Source: Bradyrhizobium diazoefficiens USDA 110 (GTDB lineage: Bacteria; Pseudomonadota; Alphaproteobacteria; Rhizobiales; Xanthobacteraceae). From it: a stretch of 64,000 bases of DNA. This document shows, in pieces, positions 53,323-62,824 of this stretch. Both the position numbers and the translations under genes were made by a program. The notes beneath the pieces are model-generated. The model did no database searches. It was not told where the DNA came from and saw nothing but the letters and a program-made list of their open reading frames with translations. Numbering within the stretch: position 1 is the stretch's first letter; each line of letters opens with the position of its first letter. The stretch is from assembly GCF_000011365.1 (NCBI RefSeq), contig NC_004463.1:6496001-6560000 (forward strand), written 5' to 3'.

Positions 53323-54186
53323 TCAATCCATAAACACCACGGTCTTGCGGCCGTTGGGGATCACGCGGTCGTCGAGATGGTAGCGGATCGCGCGCGCCAG
53401 CACGCGGCGCTCGATGTCGCGGCCCTTGCGGACGAGATCTTCGGGCGTGTCGCGGTGGCTGATGCGCTCGACGTCCTGGTCGATGATCGGGCCCTCGTCG
53501 AGATCGCGCGTGACGTAATGCGCGGTGGCGCCGATCAGCTTCACGCCGCGCTCATGGGCCTGGTGATAGGGTTTTGCGCCCTTGAAGCCGGGCAGGAACG
53601 AGTGGTGGATGTTGATGCAGCGCCCCGACAGTTTGGCCGACAGATCGTCCGACAGGATCTGCATGTAGCGCGCGAGCACGACGAGATCAGTTCCGGTCTT
53701 GGCGACCAGATCGAGGATCTGCGCCTCCTGCTCGCGCTTGCTCTCCTTGGTCACAGGCAGATGATGGAACGGGATGCCGCCGAAATCGAGCCCGGCATAG
53801 ACCTCGCGCGGATGGTTGGAGACGATCGCAGTCGGGACCATCGGCAATTCGCCGGTGCGCCAGCGATAGAGGATGTCGACCAGGCAATGGTCGGACTTCG
53901 ACACCAGCAGCATCACCTTGCGATGCGCGGCGCGGTCGCGCATCTGCCACTCCATGCCGAAGCGCTCCGCGATCGCGGCAAAGCCGGTCTGGAGCGCGGT
54001 GAGCTCCACGGCGAGATCGGCCGCGGTGAACACCACCCGCATGAAGAACTTCTTGGTCTCGACGTCGTCGAACTGCTGGGCGTCGAGAATGTTCTGTCCG
54101 TTATGGGCCAGGAAGGTCGACACCGCCGAGACGATGCCGGGGCGATCCGGACAGGACAGGGTCAGGACATATTGGTGATCGGGCAT
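53323..54186 (-). CDS. purU: Formyltetrahydrofolate deformylase
   Basis: A 287-residue enzyme with an N-terminal ACT domain ([20 protein letters not shown]) and a C-terminal formyltransferase-like hydrolase domain with [20 protein letters not shown] and [15 protein letters not shown], which hold the catalytic His and Asp. It releases formate from 10-formyl-THF to balance one-carbon pools and supply PurT. The frame opens at a TTG (54210); the ATG at 54186 is the usual start. It is a one-carbon enzyme, as is the SHMT at the window start. Confidence 0.94.
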   Translation of the reverse strand: MPDHQYVLTLSCPDRPGIVSAVSTFLAHNGQNILDAQQFDDVETKKFFMRVVFTAADLAVELTALQTGFAAIAERFGMEWQMRDRAAHRKVMLLVSKSDHCLVDILYRWRTGELPMVPTAIVSNHPREVYAGLDFGGIPFHHLPVTKESKREQEAQILDLVAKTGTDLVVLARYMQILSDDLSAKLSGRCINIHHSFLPGFKGAKPYHQAHERGVKLIGATAHYVTRDLDEGPIIDQDVERISHRDTPEDLVRKGRDIERRVLARAIRYHLDDRVIPNGRKTVVFMD

Positions 54187-54345
54187 GGCTCTTGATGAAG
54201 GTTTGGGCAAATGATGCGGAACAACTCGCGATTTGCGCCCTGCTCTATCACCGACCCCGCCCTTGCGCCAATCCCAAGACTTGCTTCTACATAAAGTGCA
54301 GAGTCAGGATGAACGGACCATTGCGATTTGTACCGGAGCACGCCC

Positions 54346-55185
54346 ATGGCCGACCGCTTGAACGGCTACCGCATCCTGATCCTGGAAACGCGCGAGGAGG
54401 CGCAGTTCTCAAAGCTCCTCGCCGAGCAAGGCGCCGATGTCGTGCAGTGCCCGATGTTCACCATCCACGATGCGCCGGACCCGGCCCCGGTCGAGGCCTG
54501 GATCCGCCGCGCCATCGACAGGCCGTTTGACGATCTCGTGCTGATGACCGGCGAAGGCCTGCGGCGGATCATGAAGCTCGCGCGGACCCGTGGTCTCGAC
54601 CAGGCTCTGGTCGCGGCCCTCGCCAAATCGCGAAAATTCACCCGCGGGCCGAAGCCCGGCAAGGCGCTGCGCGAGATCTCGCTCGAGGCGCAGCAGACCA
54701 CGGAGAAGCCGACCACCGAGGGCGTGATCGAGATGCTGGGCAAGCTCGACCTGAAGGGGCGGCGCCTCGGCCTCCAGCTTTATCCGGACAAGGACCACAG
54801 CACCCTGACCGGCGCACTCTCGGCGCAAGGCGCCGAGGTCGATACCGTGCTGCCCTATGTCTACGATTCAAAGGCGGCGGATGCCAACATCGTCGCCGCC
54901 ATCGACGACATGGCGGAGGGACGGATCGATTCCATCGCGCTGACCAATCTCGGCCAGGTCCGCCGCCTGATCGAAGCCGCAAAGGCACATGGCAGCGAAG
55001 CGAAGTTGCGCGCAGGGTTGGAGCGGACGCTGATTGCGTCGGTGGGCCCTGCGGTGTCGGGGGAGCTCGCCGCGCATGGCCTGCGCACGGACATCGCACC
55101 GGCGGAAGATGCGTATTTCATGCGGCCGCTGATTTCGGCGATGGCCGCAGCGCTCGCCGAGAAACGGCCGAAGGTGGCCGGTTAA
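54346..55185 (+). CDS. Uroporphyrinogen-III synthase-family (HemD-like) protein
   Basis: A 279-residue protein from the ATG at 54346 (MADRLNGYRILILETREEAQ); a frame extension to 54328 exists. It has the two-domain HemD fold: LILETREEAQFSKLLAEQGA, LVLMTGEGLRRI, TRGPKPGKALRE, then ALTNLGQVRRLIEAA and SVGPAVSGELAAHGL. The family cyclises hydroxymethylbilane to uroporphyrinogen III. A housekeeping hemD is usually with hemC, which is not near here, so this could be a second copy or a regulatory relative. Confidence 0.85.
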   Translation: MADRLNGYRILILETREEAQFSKLLAEQGADVVQCPMFTIHDAPDPAPVEAWIRRAIDRPFDDLVLMTGEGLRRIMKLARTRGLDQALVAALAKSRKFTRGPKPGKALREISLEAQQTTEKPTTEGVIEMLGKLDLKGRRLGLQLYPDKDHSTLTGALSAQGAEVDTVLPYVYDSKAADANIVAAIDDMAEGRIDSIALTNLGQVRRLIEAAKAHGSEAKLRAGLERTLIASVGPAVSGELAAHGLRTDIAPAEDAYFMRPLISAMAAALAEKRPKVAG

Positions 55186-55202
55186 TCACCAGGCGACGAT
55201 GC

Positions 55203-55883
55203 CTAGCTTGCCACCTGTGAGGCGGCCGACATCAACTCCTGGGGGCTCGGAGCCCCGAACATGCGCTGGCCGCCTTCAGGAACCTCGGTAAAGGTCCAGC
55301 GCACAATCCCCTCGCGATCGAGCAGGAACTGGCCGAACAGCTGGCCCTGGCCGGTTGCCGCCATGCGCTGATCGGCCTCCATCATCTCGTAGCCGTCCTT
55401 GTTGTTGAGGTATTCGGCAGCCGCCAGCCGATTCATCGGCCCCGGCGTTTCGCCGGGCATATCGACCTGCATGCTCATGACGACGTCCATACCCACCTTG
55501 CGCGGCCACTCGGTCTCGTGGTCCGTAAACTCGAGATTGGGCAGGCCGAACGCGCGGTGCGAGACCCGCTCGGGGTCGGACGCGGCGAGCAGATCGGGCA
55601 AGGGATGATAGCGGAAGTAGAGCCGCGCGCGTTCGATGGGCGTATTCACGACCGTGAGACTTTCGACGCCCTTGTCGCGCAGCGCTGCGCCAAGTTGCGC
55701 CTGTGCCGCGATATGGCGCCGACAGAACGGGCAGTGCAGCCCTCGAAACAAGCCGATCAATATCGGGCTATGCCCACGAAAATCCTGGAGCGCGATCGTT
55801 CCATCGCGTGTGATGGCGTCCAGCACGATGTTCGGTGCGCGATCGCCCGGTTGAAGCGGTCCGTCGACATGAAGTTCTGACAT
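55203..55883 (-). CDS. Redoxin/AhpC-TSA-like thioredoxin-fold protein
   Basis: A 226-residue protein with a thioredoxin fold: GDRAPNIVLDAITRDGTIAL and LIGLFRGLHCPFCRRHIAAQ, in which the first cysteine is the likely peroxidatic residue and C-P-F-C forms a thioredoxin-type pair. The long C-terminal half (about 130-226) differs from standard peroxiredoxins. It probably reduces peroxides or disulfides in the cytoplasm, since no signal peptide is present. The cyclase gene ends 21 bases upstream on the same strand, so they may be cotranscribed. Confidence 0.8.
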   Translation of the reverse strand: MSELHVDGPLQPGDRAPNIVLDAITRDGTIALQDFRGHSPILIGLFRGLHCPFCRRHIAAQAQLGAALRDKGVESLTVVNTPIERARLYFRYHPLPDLLAASDPERVSHRAFGLPNLEFTDHETEWPRKVGMDVVMSMQVDMPGETPGPMNRLAAAEYLNNKDGYEMMEADQRMAATGQGQLFGQFLLDREGIVRWTFTEVPEGGQRMFGAPSPQELMSAASQVAS

Positions 55884-55904
55884 GGTTGAACTCCTTCTTA
55901 TGAC

Positions 55905-58900
55905 CTAGTCGAGAAACGGCAGTACGATCAGCCCGGCGGGATCAAGCCCGTGGCGGGCGCAGACATCATGGGCCAGCGCGAAATATCGGTCGGCCTCGGG
56001 CATGTCGCCTCGATCAAGGCTCAGCGTGGCGAGACCATCATAGCATGGAAAAAGCTGCTGCGGTTCGCCGGTTTCGTTCGCCACCTCGATTGCCTCGTTG
56101 TAGCAGAGGGCGGCCAGATCGGGGCGGAAATGGCATTGATGGATTTGCCCGAGCACGATCAAGGGCACGGCGAGATGCTCGCGCTGATCGAGCGCGCGGT
56201 CGATTTCGATCGCCTTTTCGGCAGCCGGCACCCCTTCTTCGGTACATCTGTCCGTGAAGGTGCAACAGGCAACGGCAAAATTGGCAAGAAGACGCGCCTG
56301 GAAGCCGAGATCCCCGATCCGACGCGCGACATCGAGTCCACGCCGGCAGACCTCCACGGCTTTCGCCGGGTCGATAATCGTGTAGAGCACACCGAGATTG
56401 GTATAGCCGCGGCAGGCTACGTTGAGGAGGCCGGCTGTTTCGGCGGCTGCAACACTCTGCTCCACCTCGCGCACCGCCTCCTCGTGTCGTCCAAGCCGCG
56501 CCAGCGCCACCCCCTTGGTGTTGAGGGCCTCCGCAATGGCACGTGCCGCCTCGAGCCCTCCCTGCTTGTCCGCGTCCGCCGGTACGGACCGTGCATAGCC
56601 GAGCGCCTCGTCTGCCCATCTTGCGGCGGCCACGTGATCGCCCGTCCGAAACGCGAGACGGCCGCGCTCCTGCAAGAGATGCGCCCACTCGATGGGCGCG
56701 TCGATCCCTCCAAGCAGGTTGGCCGCCTCGGCGTAATGCGTCTCTGCCTTGATCCGCTTGCCGGCGTCCCACAGCAATCGGCCAAGCTTGCGAAGAATTC
56801 GCGCTTCGCTGATCCGGTCCTGTAGGGCGCGGTGCCCCTCCAACGCGCTCTGATAGTGCTCCTCGGCCGTGTTCCGGCGGCCAGCCGCGCCACAGAGGTC
56901 CGCGATCCGCTCGTACAGGACCAGACGTTCCGGCTCCCGTTCGCCGCCGGCCAACAGCACGGCGAGGGCCTGTTGGTAGAGACGGATGGCATCGTCATTG
57001 GCATAGCTGGCGCGTGCGCGATCGCCGGCCGCGCGCAGATAGCGCGCGCCTTTCGGCTTGCTCGCGCTCAGACTGAAGTGATGTCCGAGCAGTATCAGAT
57101 CTTCGAGGCGCTCGGGCTCATGGCCATACAGCCTCTCGAGCGCCCCACCAATCCGTCCATGAAGCTCGATCCGGCGCTGCAGAAGCAGGTTTTGATAGAT
57201 CACGTCCTGAAGCATGGTTTGCGTGAAGCGGTAGGTCCGCAGCGAAATCGAATTCGAGCCCGCGATCTCCTCGACGATTTCCGCGTCGCACAGAAGTTCG
57301 AGCCCTGCTTCGACCCTTGCCGGCTCGGTTGCCGCCGCACCGAGAGCAGCCGCATCAAAACGCGGGCCGATCACTGCGGCCTCCTGTGCCAGGCGGCGCA
57401 CCTGATGCGGCAACCGGTCGAGACGCGCCAGCAACAACGCCTGAATGCTTGCCGGAATATCGGCGGCGGCTTCATCCGACGTCATCCGCCACTGCACGCC
57501 GTCGCGCTCCAGGGTGCCGGCTTCGATCAGGCCGCGTATGATCTCCTCGAGGAAAAGCGGATTGCCGCCGGCGCGATCGAGGATTCGACTGAACAGACGT
57601 CCCGGTGGTTCACGCCAACCGTGACTGAAATAGGCCGCGAGCAGCCTTTGTCCGTCGGCGTCGCCAAGCGGGGGCAGCCGGAGGGTTGCGTGACTGATCC
57701 TGCTGGAACCGAACAGGTCCAGTTCCAGCATCGGCCGATGCGTAAACAACAGCATCAGCCGCGTCCGCTCCAGTCGGTCCATCAGGAAGCGCAACGCTTC
57801 AAGCGACACCGCATCGGCCCAATGCAGATCCTCGACGATGATCAGCAGTGGCGACAGTGCCAGGCGGCGTTCGAAGACGGTACGAATCGCGAAGAATATC
57901 TGCCGGCGGAGCTGTTCGGGTTCGACGTGCCTGAGCACGGCGTTGGGGTCGCCGAGGCCGAGTACGTGCAGATAGAGGGGCATCAGGCGGTCGGCCTCGT
58001 CGGTCGCGAGGCCCAGCTCCGATAGCGCTTCGGCGACCTTCGCCTCCGCCTCTGTGGCGCCCGCCTTCTGCGCGATGCCATAGGCGCTGCGCAGCACGGC
58101 GGCGAGTGTGCCGTAGGACTGTTCGCCGAGCGGCGAGCACGCCGCCTGCCGGATCGCCACGCCTGCGAATCGATCCTGATCGCGGATGCGGGCGACGAAC
58201 TCCCTGACCAGGCGCGTTTTCCCGATGCCGGCCTCACCGACCAGCCGCACCAGTTGAGCCGCGCCGCCGCACGCGAGATCAAGGCTGCCGATCATGCGCG
58301 CAAGCTCGGCGTCGCGCCCGATCAACGGCGCATTGAGGCCCAGCGTGTCGAGACCTCGCGCGGCACGGGGCGTGTCGAGCGGCTCATTCAGACGGTGGAC
58401 CAGTACGCTGCCCATCTTGCCCTTGAGCGAGACCTCGCCAAGCGAGTCATAGGAGAACGCATGCCGCGTCAGACGGTGGGTCAACGGCCCGACCAGTACC
58501 TCGCCCGGAGCCGCCATCGATTGTAGTCGCTGGGCGGTATTCACCGTGTCGCCGGTCACCGAATAGGATTTGGCAACGCCCGCACCGAGCCCGCCCGCGA
58601 CGACGTGCCCGGTGTTGATGCCGACATGGAGCAGCAGCGGTGAACCTGCATACGCCTTCGCGCGTTCGCTGAGGCGCGCCGTCCGGTCGATCATGTCGAG
58701 AGCAGCGCGCACCGCCCGCTCTGGGTCGTCCTCGTGCGCCGCCGGCGCACCAAACAGAGCAAGCAGCGCATCGCCGATGAATTTGTCCACGAAGCCGCCA
58801 AAGCTTTGCACCGCGGCCGTCAACTCCTCGAACAACCCGTTTTGAAGCGTCTGCATGACCTCGGGGTCGAGCCGCTCGCTCATCGCAGTGAAGCCGCTGA

Positions 58901-59225
58901 GGTCGGCAAACAGCACGGTGATGGTGCGGCGGTTCGCCTCGCTGTCGATCTTGTCCAACTGAGGTCGAAATGCGGCTTGAGCCTCCTCCGCTGGCGCGAG
59001 CGGCGGAGAGGAGGACCGGATCGGGGGCGTCGTCGGGCTCGTCCGCGCCGATGCCTGCCCGCCTGTGGGGACCTCAGCGACGAAGGCGCCGCATTTCGGG
59101 CAATAGGCGAAATCCGGCGCGCATGGAAAGCCGCAGCCAGGGCACGCGTTCGGTTGCTTCGTGCCGCACTTCGGGCAGAAGGCAAAGCCGCTCTGGACCT
59201 CTAAACCACAGCAAGAGCAGTTCAT
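55905..59225 (-). CDS. Zinc-ribbon / class III adenylate cyclase / AAA ATPase / TPR regulator
   Basis: A 1106-residue multidomain protein. Two zinc ribbons open it (CSCCGLEVQSGFAFCPKCG, then CPGCGFPCAPDFAYCPKCG). A cyclase domain follows (about 100-290) with metal aspartates in VLFADLSGF and FIGDALLALFG and the GDTVNTAQRLQ transition-state motif, all intact. An AAA/STAND-type ATPase (about 300-650) has Walker A VGEAGIGKT and Walker B LLIIVEDLHWAD. TPR-like repeats fill about 690-1106. It is a predicted cytoplasmic signalling protein making cAMP or cGMP under ATPase and TPR control. The length is normal for this class. Confidence 0.92.
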   Translation of the reverse strand: MNCSCCGLEVQSGFAFCPKCGTKQPNACPGCGFPCAPDFAYCPKCGAFVAEVPTGGQASARTSPTTPPIRSSSPPLAPAEEAQAAFRPQLDKIDSEANRRTITVLFADLSGFTAMSERLDPEVMQTLQNGLFEELTAAVQSFGGFVDKFIGDALLALFGAPAAHEDDPERAVRAALDMIDRTARLSERAKAYAGSPLLLHVGINTGHVVAGGLGAGVAKSYSVTGDTVNTAQRLQSMAAPGEVLVGPLTHRLTRHAFSYDSLGEVSLKGKMGSVLVHRLNEPLDTPRAARGLDTLGLNAPLIGRDAELARMIGSLDLACGGAAQLVRLVGEAGIGKTRLVREFVARIRDQDRFAGVAIRQAACSPLGEQSYGTLAAVLRSAYGIAQKAGATEAEAKVAEALSELGLATDEADRLMPLYLHVLGLGDPNAVLRHVEPEQLRRQIFFAIRTVFERRLALSPLLIIVEDLHWADAVSLEALRFLMDRLERTRLMLLFTHRPMLELDLFGSSRISHATLRLPPLGDADGQRLLAAYFSHGWREPPGRLFSRILDRAGGNPLFLEEIIRGLIEAGTLERDGVQWRMTSDEAAADIPASIQALLLARLDRLPHQVRRLAQEAAVIGPRFDAAALGAAATEPARVEAGLELLCDAEIVEEIAGSNSISLRTYRFTQTMLQDVIYQNLLLQRRIELHGRIGGALERLYGHEPERLEDLILLGHHFSLSASKPKGARYLRAAGDRARASYANDDAIRLYQQALAVLLAGGEREPERLVLYERIADLCGAAGRRNTAEEHYQSALEGHRALQDRISEARILRKLGRLLWDAGKRIKAETHYAEAANLLGGIDAPIEWAHLLQERGRLAFRTGDHVAAARWADEALGYARSVPADADKQGGLEAARAIAEALNTKGVALARLGRHEEAVREVEQSVAAAETAGLLNVACRGYTNLGVLYTIIDPAKAVEVCRRGLDVARRIGDLGFQARLLANFAVACCTFTDRCTEEGVPAAEKAIEIDRALDQREHLAVPLIVLGQIHQCHFRPDLAALCYNEAIEVANETGEPQQLFPCYDGLATLSLDRGDMPEADRYFALAHDVCARHGLDPAGLIVLPFLD

Positions 59226-59419
59226 GGGTCAAGACCTCGCGGAAGCCGCGATGGTGCAATCTCCTGGACCTGCCGGACGGGCCCAGGAACCGGGCAAGCA
59301 TGGGCTCGTCGCACGGGAAGAGCAAGCGGTGGTCGGTTAACGGCCGCGTGCGCGGCCTCACCCCTCCCCGCAACCGGACCGTCTTTCGGTGCTGAGGATA
59401 GACACCCCCGGCGATCGTC

Positions 59420-59635
59420 GCCCGCACTTATCTCGGCATCTCCGACGAGCTTTCGCGCAAGCCACACCGCCTCGCCATAGCGGGTCTCCTTCGCGAGCGA
59501 CGTAGTGCGCTGCATCAAGGCGAGCATGTCCTGCGGACCCGCCTGGGAAGGCGACACGACGACGCTCACGAGAAACACCGCCCCCAGAAGCCGCGCGGCA
59601 AACCTTGTGGCGTTCGAGCGGGTTGGTATGCGGCA
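59420..59635 (-). pseudogene. N-terminal remnant of an exported TPR-type protein
   Basis: Within a longer open frame (59222-59755) only about 70 residues look like protein. A hydrophobic signal-like stretch (RLLGAVFLVSVVVSPSQAGP) is followed by MLALMQRTTSLAKETRYGEA and VWLARKLVGDAE, which resembles the first TPR of CHAT/TPR proteins. The frame then becomes proline/arginine-rich with no further repeat. There is no suitable start codon just before the signal. The rest of the 59226-59730 gap shows no gene. Confidence 0.5.
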
Positions 59636-59730
59636 GCGCTGATTGACACGAGCAGTGTCAGCGCTACGTTGCCGGATTAGAAAGAACAAGAATAAGGGCA
59701 GGGAATCGCCGTGAAACCCGTCATTGCATC

Positions 59731-60981
59731 TTGAGCACATCCGCGCTCGCGCCATTCCGCATCCGCAACTATCGCTTCCAGTGGCCGTCCGACCTGCTCA
59801 CCTCCTGGGCCTTCGAGATCGAAACGCTGGTGCTCGGCTGGTACATCCTGGTCGAGACCGGATCGGTGCTGCTGCTGACCATTCTCGCCTCGCTGCAATA
59901 TGTGGGAACGCTGGTCGCACCGGTGCTCGGGATGATCGGCGACCGCATGGGTCATCGCGATCTCCTTGTCGTGCTGCGCCTCACCTATACGGCGCTCGCC
60001 TCGACCATCATGGTGCTGGCACTGACCGGCCGTCTGGCGCCACTCAACGTCATGATCATCGTTGCAATCATGGGCCTGATCCGCTCCTCCGATCTCGGCA
60101 TTCGCAGCGCGCTGCTCGCCGACATCATGCCGGCCAAGCAGCTGGTGGGCGCGATCGGCCTGTCACGGACGACCCAGGACAGCGCCCGCATTGCCGGAGC
60201 GCTGACAGGCGCCGGCCTCTTCGCCGTGCTCGGCATTGGGTTGGTGTATGCGGCAGTCGCCAGCCTCTACCTCGTGGCCGCGATTCTCATGTCCTGCCTG
60301 ACCCGACCGGAAAGGACCGTTGCCACGATGGACCTGCCGGCGAACAGCCGCGCCGTTTCAAAACTGCTCGACGAGCTGAAGGAAGGGATTGTCTGCGCCT
60401 GGAATGGCCCCGGAATGGGCGCCGCGCTGTGTGTCGCCTTCCTCGCCAATCTCACCGCATTTCCCTTCACGGGCGGATTGCTGCCCTACATCGCGCGCGA
60501 AATCTTTCACACCGACCAGACCGGGCTCGGCTATCTCTCGGCCAGCTTCGCCGTCGGCTCGCTGATCGGCTCCATCACGCTCAGCCTGGTCGGCGGCCTG
60601 CGCATTGCCCGGCTTCTGATCGGCGCGACGCTGGCCTGGTACGCCATGCTGCTGGTGTTCGTCGAAATCAGGACCATGCCGGTGGCCATGGCCTGCCTCG
60701 CTCTCGCTGGCATCGCCCAGAGCATGTCGATGATATCGGCCGCCGTGATCCTGATGCGCACGGCGAGCGCGCATCTGCGCGGCCGTGTCATGGGCGTCCG
60801 CATGATGGTGATCTACGGCTTGCCGCTCGGATTGCTCGCGGCCGGCAGCCTGATCGACCTCATCGGCTATTCCGCGACGGGCTCGCTCTATGCCGTCTCG
60901 GGGTTCATCGCGATGGCGGCGATCGCGGTGCGCTGGCGCGCGGACCTCTGGCCCCTGCACGCCCCCGCCAATGCGCGATGA
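59731..60981 (+). CDS. MFS transporter (EntS/DHA3-like)
   Basis: A 416-residue membrane protein with about twelve hydrophobic segments. FRIRNYRFQWPSDLLTSWAF and GMIGDRMGHRDLLVV (the loop 2-3 motif G-x-x-x-D-R-x-G) are typical of the EntS/enterobactin-exporter-like group. It starts at a TTG at 59731 with no strong ribosome-binding site. It converges with the Crp/Fnr gene across 9 bases. The substrate is unknown. Confidence 0.82.
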   Translation: MSTSALAPFRIRNYRFQWPSDLLTSWAFEIETLVLGWYILVETGSVLLLTILASLQYVGTLVAPVLGMIGDRMGHRDLLVVLRLTYTALASTIMVLALTGRLAPLNVMIIVAIMGLIRSSDLGIRSALLADIMPAKQLVGAIGLSRTTQDSARIAGALTGAGLFAVLGIGLVYAAVASLYLVAAILMSCLTRPERTVATMDLPANSRAVSKLLDELKEGIVCAWNGPGMGAALCVAFLANLTAFPFTGGLLPYIAREIFHTDQTGLGYLSASFAVGSLIGSITLSLVGGLRIARLLIGATLAWYAMLLVFVEIRTMPVAMACLALAGIAQSMSMISAAVILMRTASAHLRGRVMGVRMMVIYGLPLGLLAAGSLIDLIGYSATGSLYAVSGFIAMAAIAVRWRADLWPLHAPANAR

Positions 60982-60990
60982 CGGGGCGCC

Positions 60991-61665
60991 CTAGTCCCCG
61001 TACCCGCGCAGCCGCTCGATATCGAGGATGGTGACGCCGCCATATTCGAGTCGCAGCAGGCCCTCCTTCTCCAGCCGGTTCAGCGCGCGATTGGCGTTCT
61101 GGCGGGACATGCCGGAGAGCGCCCCGATCTCCTCCTGGGTGATCTCCAGATGCGCGGTCGATTCCGGATAGAGGATCGGGTTGAACAACGAGGCGATGCC
61201 GCGCGCGAGGCGCGAGGTCGCATCGAGCGTACGGTTGACCTCGAGCATGCCGATGAACTGGCCGAGCCGCTCGTTGAGCTGGCGGACCAGGAAGCGGTTG
61301 AAGCCGACGCTGTTCTCGAACAGCCACATGAAGGCGCTGCGCTCCATCAGCGCGACACGGCTGTTGCGCAGCGCGACCACGTCGTAGCGGCGCGGTTCGT
61401 TCTTGAGCACGCTGCCCTCGCCGAACCAGGCCCCCGCGGTCAGCCCGGCAAGGCTCGCCTCCTTGCCGTCGCGCGACACCCCGCCCATCCGGGCAAGGCC
61501 AAAGACCATGCCGGCCCAATAGCCGAACGTGTCGCCGCGCATGAACACAGCCTCGCCGATGCCGTAGGACCGCTCCGTGATTCCGGCGCGAGCGACCTCG
61601 ATCTCAGCTTGCGTGAGCTCGCGCGACCAAGCGGCGATGCGCTTCAGTTGATCCTCTGAAATCAT
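60991..61665 (-). CDS. Crp/Fnr-family transcriptional regulator
   Basis: A 224-residue regulator with a cyclic-nucleotide-binding-like N-terminal domain (about 20-140; GWFGEGSVL-type AGAWFGEGSVLKNEPR is the phosphate-binding cassette region) and a C-terminal winged helix with EITQEEIGALSGMSRQNANR, then ALNRLEKEGLL. No N-terminal cysteine cluster is seen, so it is not an oxygen-sensing Fnr. It is divergent from the liv/ligase locus over 334 bases and may control it. The neighbouring adenylate cyclase is a possible source of its effector. Confidence 0.9.
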   Translation of the reverse strand: MISEDQLKRIAAWSRELTQAEIEVARAGITERSYGIGEAVFMRGDTFGYWAGMVFGLARMGGVSRDGKEASLAGLTAGAWFGEGSVLKNEPRRYDVVALRNSRVALMERSAFMWLFENSVGFNRFLVRQLNERLGQFIGMLEVNRTLDATSRLARGIASLFNPILYPESTAHLEITQEEIGALSGMSRQNANRALNRLEKEGLLRLEYGGVTILDIERLRGYGD

Positions 61666-61999
61666 GATCCCGAAGCCAGCCGCACCGTTTCTTCACTCCG
61701 CCCTTCTGTTGCACCGCAACACGACCGCATCGACCGCCATCCGACGAAAGATGAAGGCCGCCTCGCCTGAAAAACTTTGTCGCAGAATTGTCAGGCCGGA
61801 GACATTTCAAAATAGCCCTTTCCCCTATTGAGGGCCACCTCGGGCGATGCGGCTTTTGATCCCTAACGGGAGCGAGAGCCTCGCGGGTCCGGTCGAGACC
61901 AATAGCTGCATGGTCTGGCCGGCACGACCGTACTAGGATCGCCCGACAGGAACCGACGAAGAGCGCCAAAGAAAGCGCCATCACCGGGGAGGGACTTGT
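61666..61999. other. 334-base divergent intergenic region
   Basis: It lies between the Crp/Fnr regulator and the livG-like gene. A single TTGAT half-site occurs at about 61855, but its other half is missing. A GGGGAGGGA ribosome-binding site lies at the right end. I see no convincing palindrome, promoter or gene. Confidence 0.4.
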
Positions 62000-62824
62000 T
62001 TGGTGGCTACCAGTCTTGAAGTGCGCGGCGTGTCCTTGCGGTTCGGCGGCGTCCGTGCGCTGACCGATGTCGGCTTCGCCATCAAGGAGGGCGAGCTGTT
62101 CTCGATCATCGGCCCCAACGGGGCCGGCAAGACCTCGATCGTGAACTGTATTTCCGGCCGCTACAAGCCGACCGAGGGCCAGCTGTTCTATCAGGGCCGC
62201 GACATCACCGGCCTGACGCCGAACGCCCGCGCCTCACTCGGCATCGGCCGCACCTTCCAGAACCTAGCCCTGTTCCACCACATGAGCGTGCTCGACAACA
62301 TCATGGTCGGCCGCCATCACCTGTTGAAGAACAATTTCCTCACGGGCTCGCTCTACTGGCTCACCGGCGCGCGCAAGGAAGAGCTCGCGCATCGCCGCAA
62401 GGTCGAGGAGATCATCGACTTCCTCGACCTCCAGTCGGTGCGGAAAGCGCAAGCCGGCACCCTCTCCTATGGCCTGCGCAAGCGCGTCGAGCTCGCCCGC
62501 GCCATGGCGCTGGAGCCGCGCCTCATCCTCCTCGACGAGCCGATGGCCGGCATGAACTTCGAGGAGAAAGAGGACATGGCCCGCTACATCGTCGATCTCA
62601 ACGAGGAATTCGGGATGACGGTGGTGATGATCGAGCACGACATGGGCGTGGTGATGGACATCTCCCACCGCGTCATGGTGCTGGATTTCGGCCGCAAGAT
62701 CGCCGAGGGCGATCCGGGTGCGGTGCTCGCCGATCCCCACGTCAGGCGCGCCTATCTCGGCGAGGAGGACGAGGTGCTGGTCGATCCGGACGATGCGCCG
62801 CCGGCGCAGGAGAGCGCGGCATGA
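62000..62824 (+). CDS. LivG-type ABC transporter ATPase
   Basis: A 274-residue ATPase. Walker A GPNGAGKTS, GIGRTFQNLALFHHMSVLDN, signature LSYGLRKRVELARAMALEPR, Walker B ILLDEPMAGMNFEEKE and VMIEHDMGVVMD are LivG-type. A C-terminal acidic tail ends it. The start is a TTG (62000) or GTG (62003), both close to GGGGAGGGA. It overlaps the acyl-CoA ligase gene by four bases. The coupled ligase suggests an aromatic or fatty acid transporter rather than an amino-acid one. Confidence 0.92.
   Translation: MVATSLEVRGVSLRFGGVRALTDVGFAIKEGELFSIIGPNGAGKTSIVNCISGRYKPTEGQLFYQGRDITGLTPNARASLGIGRTFQNLALFHHMSVLDNIMVGRHHLLKNNFLTGSLYWLTGARKEELAHRRKVEEIIDFLDLQSVRKAQAGTLSYGLRKRVELARAMALEPRLILLDEPMAGMNFEEKEDMARYIVDLNEEFGMTVVMIEHDMGVVMDISHRVMVLDFGRKIAEGDPGAVLADPHVRRAYLGEEDEVLVDPDDAPPAQESAA

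Noticed and set aside
61850..61870. FNR/FixK box upstream of the livG-like gene
   Set aside because: Only a TTGAT half is present and the matching ATCAA half is absent.
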